This document shows positions 35,801-44,340 of a stretch of DNA of 64,000 bases, in pieces (within the stretch, counting starts at the first letter, position 1; the number at the start of each line of letters is the position of its first letter). The stretch is from contig NZ_CP115446.1 in the NCBI RefSeq assembly GCF_027912455.1, positions 1,139,501-1,203,500 on the forward strand. The letters are read 5' to 3'. The stretch is from Aurantiacibacter sp. MUD61 (GTDB taxonomy: Bacteria > Pseudomonadota > Alphaproteobacteria > Sphingomonadales > Sphingomonadaceae). The notes under the pieces were generated by a model that ran no database searches, was not told the origin of the DNA, and worked only from the letters and a program-made list of their open reading frames with translations. The position numbers and the translations under genes were made by a program.

Positions 35801-36678
35801 TACGGGGCTCGGTCGGCTTCAGGGCCTATCCCGATGCGGCGATCACTCAGGTCGCGGCAGAAATCAGCCACGCGGTCGATGATCGCACGGTGGTGCGCGG
35901 ATCGGCCGGATATGCTTTCGAGAATGGCGGCGCTTTCCTCGGCCTGTCGGCGATCCGCGAATTCGACCAGTTCTCCCTCGCGCTCGATGGTCAGTATGAT
36001 TTTGAGCGAAAGGACCACTCGGTCGCCCTGAGAGTCAATTTCAGTTTCGGCCGCGATCCGCTGAGCAACCGGTTCTTTGTCGCGCCTCCCGGAATGGCAT
36101 CATCGGGTGCAGTCGCGGTGCGCGCTTTCCGCGATGTCGATGGCGACAGGGTTTACAGCGCGGCGGACGTTCCGCTTCCAGACGTTACCGTGAGCACGAC
36201 CAGCGCCACAGCCACCACGGACGAACAGGGCCACGCGCGGCTGGGCGAGTTGGGCAATGGCAGCAGGGCAGTCGTGCAAGTCGATCCGTCCAGCTTGCCG
36301 GATATCTTTATGGCGCCGGTTAATCGCGGGATCGAGATCGTCCCGCGTGCAGGGCGATTCCAGACCCTTGATTTCCCCGTGATTGAGCTGAGCGAAGTCG
36401 AGGGAACGGTGGTCTTCAGCGAAGATACCGGCGCGCGTGGTGTCTCCGGCCTGCGCCTGCAGATGCTTGATGGAAGCGGCGAGCTGACCGATTTCGTGCG
36501 CACCGAGCGCGGTGGATATTTCTTCTTCGAGCGGGTGGAGCCCGGCACCTATACGCTGGTGATCGACCCCGAACAGGCCGAACGCCTGAATCTCTGCCTC
36601 GATACTCTGGCGCCCGTCACAGTCGGACAAGCGAGCGACATCATCAGCCTGGATCTGAGCGTACGTAGCTGCGACTGA
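32830..36678 (+). CDS. outer-membrane usher with a long acidic N-terminal extension
   Basis: 1282 residues. Signal region to about 30; residues about 30-420 are low complexity, rich in Glu/Ala/Pro/Asp (EPAPVDEISVVEGADVVAEA). From about 425 a folded periplasmic part (FDYDDELILQLRVTG, VYLPLGELARLLDLP). Residues about 620-1085 show usher traits: FRGVLPDGYEVEIYRNDILL, LQIPVDFGLNVFRLVFYGPQ and many alternating hydrophobic barrel strands. Residues about 1095-1282 hold an SdrB/carboxypeptidase-like domain (FRDVDGDRVYSAADVPLPDV) and a closing Ig-like domain with one Cys pair. Closest in pattern to alternate-type ushers. Confidence 0.82.
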   Translation: MKPRRPGRLLGGISVGTVLLGLTVPGHTGPSSKADSGARPGNVESNPRTPGIEEANADAPLTYNWLDFYPPLPEPPHPTFGPRPKDVDAAPIAPPIASPLDDPPRALAPARRSIGRIGAPDNAPAVENPAELQPDVAAANASQPEEREPLFTLSSVEREAVSFAPRSEVSVPVETSPSHGEEQTAFAASSRTDLDEFLDLLLAEMGTGAELEMSLAEDTSVANEDEAAPAPIVTADDDDAELEPAPVDEISVVEGADVVAEADATLAAEVEPVAEPPPEAEVEVERLPEAAILTDVEPAEEAETPRAVELVSAIEDTTNEESVSETGAPTEIEPATAPEPQPAPEPVPAPETVALAETESTSPPANTAASDDRPLIDQVLDAVLAPGAEPGATGDAAAPAQTGQPSTDITPGTQTFPAEPGQALFDYDDELILQLRVTGTTATDTIIAYGTRGGVYLPLGELARLLDLPIQISDDGNYASGWFLSEERTLAINLRSGNVQTASGAFTLPPDAAQAFEGEVFLRSDIFTQLFPLEIETDLRSQAVILTTLEPFPFEERMRRQAERERLGLRNNMPEQAQWPREDLPWDAFTVPIVDTELRAVSDTARGERLETDLRVAGDLAFMTAQAFISATTRDGLTAAIVELGRRDADGDLLGPLQATQFLVGDVATDAMPLGLRGASGRGAYVSNQTLDGISVFDEIDFRGVLPDGYEVEIYRNDILLGSTRSRVNGQYEFLQIPVDFGLNVFRLVFYGPQGQRREEVRRISVGDGRLAAGDFTYSAGVVERGVNLLGVEGPDFRRDFRYGDWQASAEASYGISADVTANVSAAFFQYDGQDRWLTTAGLRTGLGGLALRADAGLSEGGGAAAGIGLGGRALGGGFRLTHFEYSGPFIDELRGAGNLPLDRATEFDFNTSLDLGRELYVPLSLRARRSEFQDGRVQTSAAARASVRLPGYIASSTLSYTGTSSPDAPSFSQLIGNFDLATFNRSSTQLRGSVGFRAYPDAAITQVAAEISHAVDDRTVVRGSAGYAFENGGAFLGLSAIREFDQFSLALDGQYDFERKDHSVALRVNFSFGRDPLSNRFFVAPPGMASSGAVAVRAFRDVDGDRVYSAADVPLPDVTVSTTSATATTDEQGHARLGELGNGSRAVVQVDPSSLPDIFMAPVNRGIEIVPRAGRFQTLDFPVIELSEVEGTVVFSEDTGARGVSGLRLQMLDGSGELTDFVRTERGGYFFFERVEPGTYTLVIDPEQAERLNLCLDTLAPVTVGQASDIISLDLSVRSCD

Positions 36679-36708
36679 TCGGCTGCGATCTGCGGCCGGT
36701 CCCGGACA

Positions 36709-37614
36709 CTAACCCTTGCCGCGGGTCTTGGTTTTTCCGTCCTTCGCATTGTCCTCGATGAACTTGATGATCGTGCCCGCGACATCCTTTCCGCTTGCCT
36801 TTTCGATCCCTTCGAGACCGGGTGAGGAGTTCACCTCCATGATCACCGGGCCATGATTGCTGCGCAGCATGTCCACCCCGCAGACATTGAGACCCATGCG
36901 CTTGGCTGCGCTAACCGCAGTCGATCGCTCGGCGGGCGTAATTTTAACCAATTCGGCACTGCCGCCACGATGAAGGTTTGAACGGAAATCATCCGCTGCA
37001 CCGGTGCGCTTCATGGCGGCGACGACTTTACCGCCCACTACCAGCGCGCGGATATCGGTGCCGCCCGCTTCCTTGATGAATTCCTGCACGAGGATGTTCA
37101 CATTGGCGCCGCGGAACGCCTCGATCACCGATTTGGCGCTGCTCATCGTTTCGGCAAGCACCACGCCGATGCCCTGCGTCCCTTCGAGCAGCTTGATCAC
37201 GACCGGCGGTCCATTGACCGCTTTGATGATCGCTTCGGCTGCTTTGGGATCGTTGGCATAGGCTGTCAGCGGGAGGCCCAGCCCATATTTGGCGAGGATC
37301 TGCATGCTGCGCAGCTTGTCCCGGCTGCGCCCGATGGCGACGCTTTCATTGAGCGGCCAGCAGCCGCGCATTTCAAACTGGCGCAGGATGGCGAGGCCGT
37401 AATTCGTGATCGAGGCCCCGATACGCGGGATAACGGCATCATAACCGACCGCAGGCTCGCCATTGTAATACACCTCTGGCCGGTGGCTCGCGATATGCAC
37501 GGTGCATCGCGTGGTGTTGAGAATATCGAGCGTATGGCCGCGCTCCTCTGCCGCCTCGACAAGGCGTTTGTGCGAATAGAGATTGGCATTGCGCGCCAGC
37601 ATGGCAATTTTCAC
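36709..37614 (-). CDS. rimK: RimK-type ATP-grasp ligase (ribosomal S6-glutamate ligase family)
   Basis: 301 residues, the RimK length. ATP-grasp blocks: [20 protein letters not shown] (phosphate loop), [20 protein letters not shown] and the Mg-binding [15 protein letters not shown]. The N-terminus [27 protein letters not shown] is typical. Adds Glu residues to the S6 C-terminus in E. coli; the target here is inferred. Coupled by 4-nt overlap to the protease-like gene upstream, a pairing often seen for RimK. Confidence 0.92.
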   Translation of the reverse strand: MKIAMLARNANLYSHKRLVEAAEERGHTLDILNTTRCTVHIASHRPEVYYNGEPAVGYDAVIPRIGASITNYGLAILRQFEMRGCWPLNESVAIGRSRDKLRSMQILAKYGLGLPLTAYANDPKAAEAIIKAVNGPPVVIKLLEGTQGIGVVLAETMSSAKSVIEAFRGANVNILVQEFIKEAGGTDIRALVVGGKVVAAMKRTGAADDFRSNLHRGGSAELVKITPAERSTAVSAAKRMGLNVCGVDMLRSNHGPVIMEVNSSPGLEGIEKASGKDVAGTIIKFIEDNAKDGKTKTRGKG

Positions 37615-38087
37615 GGCTTATGACCTTTCACCGGCTCCATGCCGGGTGTTTGTAACCAGGAATGGCCTGAATCGACGACAAACCGCCGCCGCAGGCTCGA
37701 CCTGCCGATGAGCATCGGGAATTTCATGTCCGAGCGATCCGCCAAGCTGATCTCGGCGCGGAAAGTGACGCTACCGATCGTCAGCGGCGTCTTGATGACA
37801 TAGCGGCGTTGGGTTTCGCCATTGGAACTGGTGATGCCGCGAATATCGACATGAATTGCCTCGCAAGTGTGCCGCTCGCCCCCCCAATCGACGCAGAAGC
37901 GGACATAACGCTCGCCATCACGCTCGAAATCTTCGATCACCTCTGCATGCAGCGAGGAAGTTCGCGCGCCGGTATCGATCTTCGCGGGAATGCCGGAAAG
38001 GCCCAGCTCGGGCAGAGCGACTTTCTCCCGCCAGCCTACAGGCATTAGTTCTTTCCGTTGCACGCGCGTGTCCGTTCCTGTTCCCAT
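37611..38087 (-). CDS. RimK-associated retropepsin-like protease (RloA/DUF785 type)
   Basis: 158 residues from ATG 38087; ATG 38105 would add six. The active-site motif of aspartic proteases of this fold is [13 protein letters not shown] at about residues 35-47, followed by [21 protein letters not shown] and a second flap-like stretch [17 protein letters not shown]. Family members are annotated as ATP-dependent zinc proteases, but the motif is that of an aspartic peptidase. Probably trims or regulates the poly-Glu product of RimK; inference from gene pairing. Confidence 0.88.
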   Translation of the reverse strand: MGTGTDTRVQRKELMPVGWREKVALPELGLSGIPAKIDTGARTSSLHAEVIEDFERDGERYVRFCVDWGGERHTCEAIHVDIRGITSSNGETQRRYVIKTPLTIGSVTFRAEISLADRSDMKFPMLIGRSSLRRRFVVDSGHSWLQTPGMEPVKGHKP

Positions 38088-38179
38088 GGCGTGGCGATAG
38101 ACCAATAGATGACGGCCTGCCAGTGCGAATGGGCGAGCCCCTTTCGCCTGCCGGCGCTACGCGCTAGGGCTACAAACAT

Positions 38180-39259
38180 ATGGCCGGCGGCGCTGAACTT
38201 CCTGATAGACTTGTAAAATCCGTCGAGGCCGCCGGGTTCGGGGATGCGAGCTGGGCCGATGTGCTGGAGACACTTGCTCATTCCGTGGGCGGCGTGCGCG
38301 GCATTTTGCTCGGCGGCAGTGGCGCGGCCCGCTATTCCTATTCCTGTATCTTCAATCACGATCCCGACGTCGCCAAGGCGTACAACCGGCATTACAATCG
38401 CTTCGATCCGCGGGCTCAACCGTCGCTTCGCGTGGCTGTCGGCCAGACCCGGCTCGGGCAGGAGCTGATGCCCAACAGTGCAATCAGTCATACCGAATAC
38501 TATGCCGCGATCAGCGAAGCAGGAGACATCGCGGATTCGGTATTCGGCGTTATTTCCAACGATCCTGAAATGGGTCGCCGGACCATCAGTCTCCAGCGCA
38601 GTTTCTCGCAGGACTTTTTCGATACGCGGGACGCATTGCTGCTGAAAGCGCTGCTTCCCTTGCTCGGCGGAGCAATGCGCAGTTCCTTGCGAGTGGGCAG
38701 GATCCTGGCGGAGGAGCGCGGTGATGAGACCATCCTTTACGGCCTTGTCGATAGCGACCTTTCGCTCACTTTCCTGCCCGGAAGCGAGCCCGATTCGCCG
38801 ATGCTTACCGGGCCCCTGCGTTTCGGCCGGGATCGGCTTACCTGCGGTCTCCCTGCATTGCGAAACGCCCTGATCGCGGCGATCGCGGAAGCGCAGTCAG
38901 CGCGTTCCACCACTGTGCGCGCAGGTGCGGTTTCGCTGCGGTTCGATCCGGTGCCATCGGCGCTGCACTGGTATCGCAGCGGCAGGACGCAGGTATTTTT
39001 CACCCTCTCGCGCGATTCGGCCCGCGCTCACGACAGTTCGGGACTTTTTGCCGAAAGTTTTGGCCTGACACCGGGAGAAACAAAAGTGCTGGAAGCGCTC
39101 ATGCGCGAGGGCGGGGTGCGACCGGCGGCAGGGGCGCTGGGCATGTCGGTGGAAACCGCGCGTTGGCATGCCAAGAACATTTGCGCGAAGACAGGCCATG
39201 CCGGCGTCCGAAAGCTGGTCGACGCGGCGCGCGCGAACGATCTTTCCAACCTCATTTAA
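38180..39259 (+). CDS. LuxR-type HTH transcriptional regulator
   Basis: 359 residues. The C-terminal about 297-359 is a GerE/LuxR HTH with LTPGETKVLEALMREGGVRP, VETARWHAKNICAKTG and GVRKLVDAAR. The N-terminal 290 residues form a sensory part with no clear GAF/PAS/autoinducer signature; it contains NRHYNRFDPRAQP like autoinducer-type domains of solo LuxR regulators. No luxI gene is in view. Divergent from the rimK pair, whose promoters lie in the 92 nt before its start. Confidence 0.85.
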   Translation: MAGGAELPDRLVKSVEAAGFGDASWADVLETLAHSVGGVRGILLGGSGAARYSYSCIFNHDPDVAKAYNRHYNRFDPRAQPSLRVAVGQTRLGQELMPNSAISHTEYYAAISEAGDIADSVFGVISNDPEMGRRTISLQRSFSQDFFDTRDALLLKALLPLLGGAMRSSLRVGRILAEERGDETILYGLVDSDLSLTFLPGSEPDSPMLTGPLRFGRDRLTCGLPALRNALIAAIAEAQSARSTTVRAGAVSLRFDPVPSALHWYRSGRTQVFFTLSRDSARAHDSSGLFAESFGLTPGETKVLEALMREGGVRPAAGALGMSVETARWHAKNICAKTGHAGVRKLVDAARANDLSNLI

Positions 39260-39274
39260 AAGAGTGGTCGGTAA

Positions 39275-39310
39275 GGGATGGCCGCCTCGCAGAGGCAAGC
39301 CGGCCATCCC
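39275..39310 (+). terminator. hairpin terminator-like structure after the LuxR gene
   Basis: GGGATGGCCG (39275-39284) pairs with CGGCCATCCC (39301-39310); inside, GCCTC-gca-GAGGC adds a 5-bp upper stem. The U-tract after it is weak (CTGTATTCCC), so termination strength is uncertain. It stands 15 nt past the stop. Confidence 0.6.
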
Positions 39311-39514
39311 CTGTATTCCCTTGCCCCCCAAAATAGGCGCGCGACCGGGAACAGCCGCGCGCCAGGTTGGATCGAAATCGGTCTCAATTGAAACACGGGT
39401 CGCAACCGATCCGGCAACCGGGCTAGCGGCGATGGAGATGGTCTTGACCACCCAATTGGGTGGGATCACGCAATTCTCGGCTAAACCAGACTGCTTCTAT
39501 CGTCGCCGCATTCT

Positions 39515-40597
39515 TCAGCGACACTCGACGCGGTCCGAGTTCGCGGGCTGGGTAACACAGGTGCCACCTCCTACGACTTCGACGCGTCCGCCCCGATCCC
39601 TTGTGAGCGCGATCTGCGCTTCACCCGATACATTGGCGTAGTTTGAGCCTGCGCCGGAGATTTCAATTTCTGCATCGGTCACGCGCAGACGCATCGCGTC
39701 GATCGATCCCGCTCCGCCAACAGAGTAGTCCGCCTCACGCGCCGATCCGCTCACGGTGATGCCTCCCGCGCCATGCGTGGACAATTGAACCGTTCCAACA
39801 TCTAGCTCTGTAATCTCGATCGACCCTGCCGCTTGTGTTGACGCTGTGAAACTTTCGCCCCGGGGTTGCATGACCTCGGCCAGCACAGGCCCGTCGATAT
39901 GAATGGCCGACAGGCTTGGTGTCCGCACAACGACGTTCAGGCCCGACCCGGGGTTCCAGCTCCAGTTTGCGCCTTCGCGGAAGCGGATGGAGAGCCTGCC
40001 CTCTTCGACGTCCACAATGGCATCTTCGATCAGCGCGCGAGGGCCGTGCAGTCGCACCCCATGTGCGTCTGCACCAGCTATGACGAATACCTGGATTGCG
40101 CCGGAGACCTGCACCTCGTCGAACTGACCGACGGGTACGTTGAGCACCGGATAGGGACTGGGATTTCTCTCGGCGGTGCTGGCGGGAACCTGCTCGGACG
40201 TGGCGGCATGGTCTTGCATGGGCGGTTCGCTATCCGAAAAGGTAAGAGCGAGTGCGGCAGAGGCGAGCAGGATCATGATTGTGGCTCCAATGAAAACCAG
40301 CGTTCGTTTTGTGCTGGATTGAACCGCTGGGTTAGCTTCCGCTGCGGGAGCGCCCACCCCCATATCGCTGTGTCCCAAATCATTTGGGGGTCCTGCCTCA
40401 GCCTGCGCAAGCATGCGCGCCGCCTCACGACTGTTTGAAACGCCCAGGTGACGGCGCGCCTCGCGCAGATGTTCGGTTACTGTGTGGACCGAAATGTCCA
40501 GCTCGCGCGCAATCGACTTGGTATCGAACCCTGCCTGCAGAAGCCGCAAAACCTCTTTTTGGCGAGGCGTAAGTTTCTGAAGATCGGCGCCAATCAT
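39515..40597 (-). CDS. membrane-anchored LuxR-type HTH fused to periplasmic DUF2807 domain
   Basis: 360 residues from ATG 40597 (a longer frame adds 12). Residues about 5-65 are a LuxR HTH (LTPRQKEVLRLLQAGFDTKS, TVTEHLREARRHLGVSNS); a Pro/Ala linker follows; one TM about 98-119 (FIGATIMILLASAALALTF); residues about 140-360 are a DUF2807/GIN-like periplasmic beta domain (FDEVQVSGAIQVFVIAGADA, SIEITELDVGTVQLSTHGAGG). A one-component regulator that could read an envelope signal and bind DNA at the membrane, like CadC or ToxR but with different domains. Confidence 0.85.
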   Translation of the reverse strand: MIGADLQKLTPRQKEVLRLLQAGFDTKSIARELDISVHTVTEHLREARRHLGVSNSREAARMLAQAEAGPPNDLGHSDMGVGAPAAEANPAVQSSTKRTLVFIGATIMILLASAALALTFSDSEPPMQDHAATSEQVPASTAERNPSPYPVLNVPVGQFDEVQVSGAIQVFVIAGADAHGVRLHGPRALIEDAIVDVEEGRLSIRFREGANWSWNPGSGLNVVVRTPSLSAIHIDGPVLAEVMQPRGESFTASTQAAGSIEITELDVGTVQLSTHGAGGITVSGSAREADYSVGGAGSIDAMRLRVTDAEIEISGAGSNYANVSGEAQIALTRDRGGRVEVVGGGTCVTQPANSDRVECR

Positions 40598-40681
40598 CGA
40601 CGCGGTTATTCCGCAAAATTCTGATCGCGGCAATATTGGGTTACCGGGCCGGTCGATACGCCTGCCCCGTTATCGCGCCGA

Positions 40682-43042
40682 TCAAATCGGATTGCCGTCC
40701 TTGTCGCGGTAGATATCGCGGCGACCGACATGGTTTGCCGGACCGACGAGGCCTTCGCTTTCCATGCGCTCGATCCAGTTGGCGGCGGTGTTGTAGCCGA
40801 CTTTCATCTGGCGCTGCAGCCAGCTGCCGGACGCCTTCTGGTTCTCGATCACCATCTGGCAGGCCTGGCGATACTTGCGCTCTTCAGGATTGTCGCTGGC
40901 GGTGAATTCGTCCTCGAAGGTGAAGCCGCCTTCTTCGGGCTCTTCGGTCACGGAATCGATATATTGCGGCGCGCCCTGCTGGCGCCAGTGCTCGGCGACT
41001 TTTTCGACTTCCTCGTCCGAAACGAAGGGGCCGTGGACGCGGGTGAGCTGGCCGGAAAGCGGCTTGTAGAGCATGTCGCCTTTGCCGAGCAGCTGTTCTG
41101 CGCCCTGTTCACCGATGATCGTGCGGCTGTCGATGCGGCTGGAGACGGCGAAGCTGATGCGGGTCGGCAGGTTGGCCTTGATAACACCGGTGATGACATC
41201 GACGCTAGGTCGCTGCGTTGCGGTGATCACGTGGATGCCTGCCGCGCGGCTCTTCTGACACAGACGCTGGAGCATGCCCTCGATCTCCTTGCCGACGACG
41301 AGCATGAGATCAGCCAGCTCGTCCACGATCACCACGATCTGCGGCAGGACTTCGTATTCGAGCAGTTCTTCTTCGATGATCGCTTCGCCGGTCTCCGGAT
41401 CGAAGCCGGTCTGCACGGTGCGCTGGAGCGGCTTGCCCTTGGCAGCGGCGGCGCGGACGCGGTCATTGAAACCGGCAAGGTTACGCGCACCGACATCCGA
41501 CATCTGGCGATAACGGCGCTCCATTTCCTCCACCGCCCATTTGAGCGCGCGAACGGCCTTGGGCGGCTCGGTCACCACTTCGGCGAGGAGGTGGGGGATG
41601 TGTTCGTAGCTCTTCAGCTCCAGCACCTTGGGATCGATCAGGATCATTCGGCACTCTTCGGGCGTGAAGCGGTAGAGCAGGCTCAGCAGGATGGCGTTGA
41701 GGCCGACCGACTTACCCGCACCGGTCGTACCCGCGACGAGAAGGTGCGGCATGGCGGCAAGGTCTGCGACGATCGGATCGCCCGAAATTCCCTTGCCCAG
41801 GATGATCGGCAGGCTGCCCTTGTTATTCACATAGGCTTCGCTTTCGACCAGCTCCTTGAAGCTGACCATCTGGCGGTCTGCATTGGGCAATTCGATGCCC
41901 ATCACCGTCTTGCCCGGGATCGGCGCGACGCGCGCGCTGATGGCGGACATATTGCGGGCGATATCCTCGGCAAGGCCGATGACGCGACTGGCCTTGATGC
42001 CGGGAGCGGGCTCGAGCTCGTACATGGTGACGACGGGTCCGGTCTTCACCGCCGTAATCTCGCCCTTAACGTTGAAATCGTCGAGCACGTTTTCCAGTAG
42101 GCGAGCATTGCGTTCGAGTGCCAGCTTGTCGAGCGGGGCGGTGTTGCCGGAATCGGTGTCTTCGAGAAGCTCTATGCTCGGCAGATCGTATTCGGCGAAC
42201 ATGTCCTTTTGCGCCGCCTTGGGGGCAGGCTTGGCACGGCGCGGGGGTGCGGCGGGATCGGAAATCTCGGTGGGGCGACGCTTGGCGAGAGCGGGGATGT
42301 CGTCATCTTCGTCGGTCTCGCTATCATCGCCGTCGGCAGTGCGCATGTCCGGCTTGCGACGCTGCTTACGCTTCGCCTCTTTCTGGAATGGATTAGCCGG
42401 TTTGGTTAGCTGTGGCGGATTTTTGATCCATTCCGGGATCGAAAGGAAGCGTGACCAGTCGAGTGCAAAGATGCGTCCGGCAAGTACCGCCCCGCCAATC
42501 AGGCTCAGCGCGCCGCCCGCAAGGATGGCCCAGAAACGCCCGCTTTCGGGCAGTAGACCGGCGAGGGCACGGACCCCGCCTTCGCCGAGAAGTCCGGCGA
42601 GGCCACCAAAGCCCGCTGGCCATGAGTGATCGCGCGGATCGGTGATGAGTGAGAAAGCAGTGGAGAGCAGCGCCATCGCCAGCAGCATGATCGCCACCGT
42701 GCGCCACCAATTGCCGCCCCAGCTTTCCTCCTCATCGGCATCACGCCACAATTTGCGAGCAAAAACATAGGTGAGCGGGAGGAATAGCACCGAGACCCAA
42801 CCGAATGCCGTCAGCGCCAGATCGGCGACAAATGCGCCGGGCTTGCCCATCCAATTGTCCACCACATCGCCGGCTGCGGTGGAGAGCGAGGGATCGGTCT
42901 GCGTGTAGCTGAGCAGCGCAATCGCGAGGAATAAGGTGAAGCCATACAGCACCACCGCACCCGTCAGCTGCGCGCTGCGGGCGAGCGATTTACGGAAAGC
43001 GGCTTTCCAGTCCGCGCCGTGATTGGCGGCTCTGCTGGCCAT
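40682..43042 (-). CDS. ftsK: DNA translocase FtsK
   Basis: 786 residues. Four membrane segments in residues about 20-225 place it at the septum, a charged linker (225-290) follows, then the alpha/beta motor: NADRQMVSFKELVES, Walker A VAGTTGAGKSVGLN, Walker B IVVIVDELADLM and ITATQRPSVDVITG. The C-terminal gamma winged helix (ERKYRQACQMVIENQKASGS, VGYNTAANWIERMESEGLVG) recognises KOPS-type sequences. Moves chromosome ends to the dif site during division. Linker shorter than in E. coli (1329 residues), usual for alphaproteobacteria. Confidence 0.96.
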   Translation of the reverse strand: MASRAANHGADWKAAFRKSLARSAQLTGAVVLYGFTLFLAIALLSYTQTDPSLSTAAGDVVDNWMGKPGAFVADLALTAFGWVSVLFLPLTYVFARKLWRDADEEESWGGNWWRTVAIMLLAMALLSTAFSLITDPRDHSWPAGFGGLAGLLGEGGVRALAGLLPESGRFWAILAGGALSLIGGAVLAGRIFALDWSRFLSIPEWIKNPPQLTKPANPFQKEAKRKQRRKPDMRTADGDDSETDEDDDIPALAKRRPTEISDPAAPPRRAKPAPKAAQKDMFAEYDLPSIELLEDTDSGNTAPLDKLALERNARLLENVLDDFNVKGEITAVKTGPVVTMYELEPAPGIKASRVIGLAEDIARNMSAISARVAPIPGKTVMGIELPNADRQMVSFKELVESEAYVNNKGSLPIILGKGISGDPIVADLAAMPHLLVAGTTGAGKSVGLNAILLSLLYRFTPEECRMILIDPKVLELKSYEHIPHLLAEVVTEPPKAVRALKWAVEEMERRYRQMSDVGARNLAGFNDRVRAAAAKGKPLQRTVQTGFDPETGEAIIEEELLEYEVLPQIVVIVDELADLMLVVGKEIEGMLQRLCQKSRAAGIHVITATQRPSVDVITGVIKANLPTRISFAVSSRIDSRTIIGEQGAEQLLGKGDMLYKPLSGQLTRVHGPFVSDEEVEKVAEHWRQQGAPQYIDSVTEEPEEGGFTFEDEFTASDNPEERKYRQACQMVIENQKASGSWLQRQMKVGYNTAANWIERMESEGLVGPANHVGRRDIYRDKDGNPI

Positions 43043-43117
43043 GTCTGATCCCTTTGCGAATACGTCCCGTGGGGGAGAATCCCATAGCCCGAGTCCCCGG
43101 TCAATGGTGTTGGGTGA

Positions 43118-43654
43118 TTAACTCAAACCGTCGATGGCCGCCCAGCGTTTGGATTTGAGGACTTTCGCCTTCTCGCTCGTCATGCCGCCAAGCGCAATGA
43201 CCGGCATGACTGCATGACGTGCCAGCGCATGCCAACGCATCGCGCCGAGCGTCTTCGTCCCCGGATGAGAGCGGGTGGGGAAGACGGGAGACAGCATCAC
43301 GGCATCGGCCCCCACGCGGTTCGCCTGCGCTATCTCGCGCATATTGTGGGCGGTGGCCACGTGGATCAGGTCGCGGCGGCGCGGATAGAGACTAAGCGGA
43401 GCGCCGTAGATCCCGTCCGCACCCCATTCACGGGCGGTAAGCGCGCTGTCCGCAAGGATCATGTAATGTCCCTGCGCTCGAGCGATCCGGTCCAGCTCGC
43501 GAAAGCGCGCATACCGCTCGGCATCGGGAAGGTGGTAGTGACGATAGACGAAGCCAACAGGCTCACCGAAGCCTCTCAGGCGCTCCTCCAGCACATGATC
43601 GTTGCGCTCATCCGACAGGAGCCAGAGATCGGGAAGGGGCTGGAAAGCGGCCAT
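43118..43654 (-). CDS. thiamine-phosphate-synthase-like protein
   Basis: 178 residues from ATG 43654. TIM-barrel pattern of ThiE/TenI: WLLSDERNDHVLEERLRG, YMILADSALTAREWGADGIYG, ADAVMLSPVFPTRSHPGTKT and MPVIALGGMTSEKA. It lacks a complete diphosphate-binding GxGGIxxxNA stretch, so TenI-like or catalytic status is uncertain. Divergent from the yggS gene with 20 nt between starts. Confidence 0.8.
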   Translation of the reverse strand: MAAFQPLPDLWLLSDERNDHVLEERLRGFGEPVGFVYRHYHLPDAERYARFRELDRIARAQGHYMILADSALTAREWGADGIYGAPLSLYPRRRDLIHVATAHNMREIAQANRVGADAVMLSPVFPTRSHPGTKTLGAMRWHALARHAVMPVIALGGMTSEKAKVLKSKRWAAIDGLS

Positions 43655-43674
43655 GGCCCCGCTATAGCGCACAC

Positions 43675-44340
43675 ATGACCGAAACCGCTACCTTCCGCCT
43701 CGCAACTGTCAATGCGGAGATCGCCCGGGCCTCCCAGATTTCCCGCCGCAAGCCGGAAGGCGTGACGCTCATCGCTGTCAGCAAGACGCATCCGGCAGAG
43801 AAAATCGCCCCCGTCATCGCCGCCGGCCAGCGTGTGTTCGGCGAAAACCGGGTGCAGGAAGCGCAGGACAAATGGCCAGCCCTGCGTGAGGAAACACCGG
43901 ACATCGAGCTGCACCTCGTCGGCCAGCTGCAATCGAACAAGGCGGAGGATGCCGCGGCGCTGTTCGATTGCATCCATTCGCTCGACCGGCCCAGCCTCGT
44001 CAAAGCGCTCGCCAAGGCGTTCGACAAGACCGGGCGGCAAGTGCCGTGCTTCGTGCAGCTCAATATCGGCGATGAAGACCAGAAAGGTGGCTGCGCGATA
44101 AAGGATCTGCCGGACCTGCTGGAGAAAGCACGCAAAGCCGACATTCCGCTCGCTGGCCTCATGTGCGTGCCTCCCTTCGGCCTCGAGCCCGCGCCTTATT
44201 TCGCGCTGATGGCGAAGCTGGCGGACGATCACGGCCTCGACGGTCGAAGCATGGGCATGAGCAGCGACTTCGCCACCGCCATCATGCTCGGCGCAACGCA
44301 TATCCGCGTGGGCACGGCGCTGTTTGGCGAGCGTGGCTAG
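43675..44340 (+). CDS. YggS/PROSC-family PLP-homeostasis protein
   Basis: 221 residues, one alanine-racemase-like barrel domain. K37 in TLIAVSKTHPAEKI is the PLP lysine; GENRVQEAQDKW, HLVGQLQSNKAEDAA and the final MSSDFATAIMLGATHIRVGTALFG are family blocks. Keeps PLP levels and does not racemise amino acids in studied members. Stop overlaps the convergent membrane-protein gene by 4 nt. Confidence 0.94.
   Translation: MTETATFRLATVNAEIARASQISRRKPEGVTLIAVSKTHPAEKIAPVIAAGQRVFGENRVQEAQDKWPALREETPDIELHLVGQLQSNKAEDAAALFDCIHSLDRPSLVKALAKAFDKTGRQVPCFVQLNIGDEDQKGGCAIKDLPDLLEKARKADIPLAGLMCVPPFGLEPAPYFALMAKLADDHGLDGRSMGMSSDFATAIMLGATHIRVGTALFGERG

Noticed and set aside
38180..39259. Quorum-sensing receptor with a synthase
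   Set aside because: The HTH is clear but no luxI-type gene is in the window and the sensory domain lacks obvious autoinducer residues.
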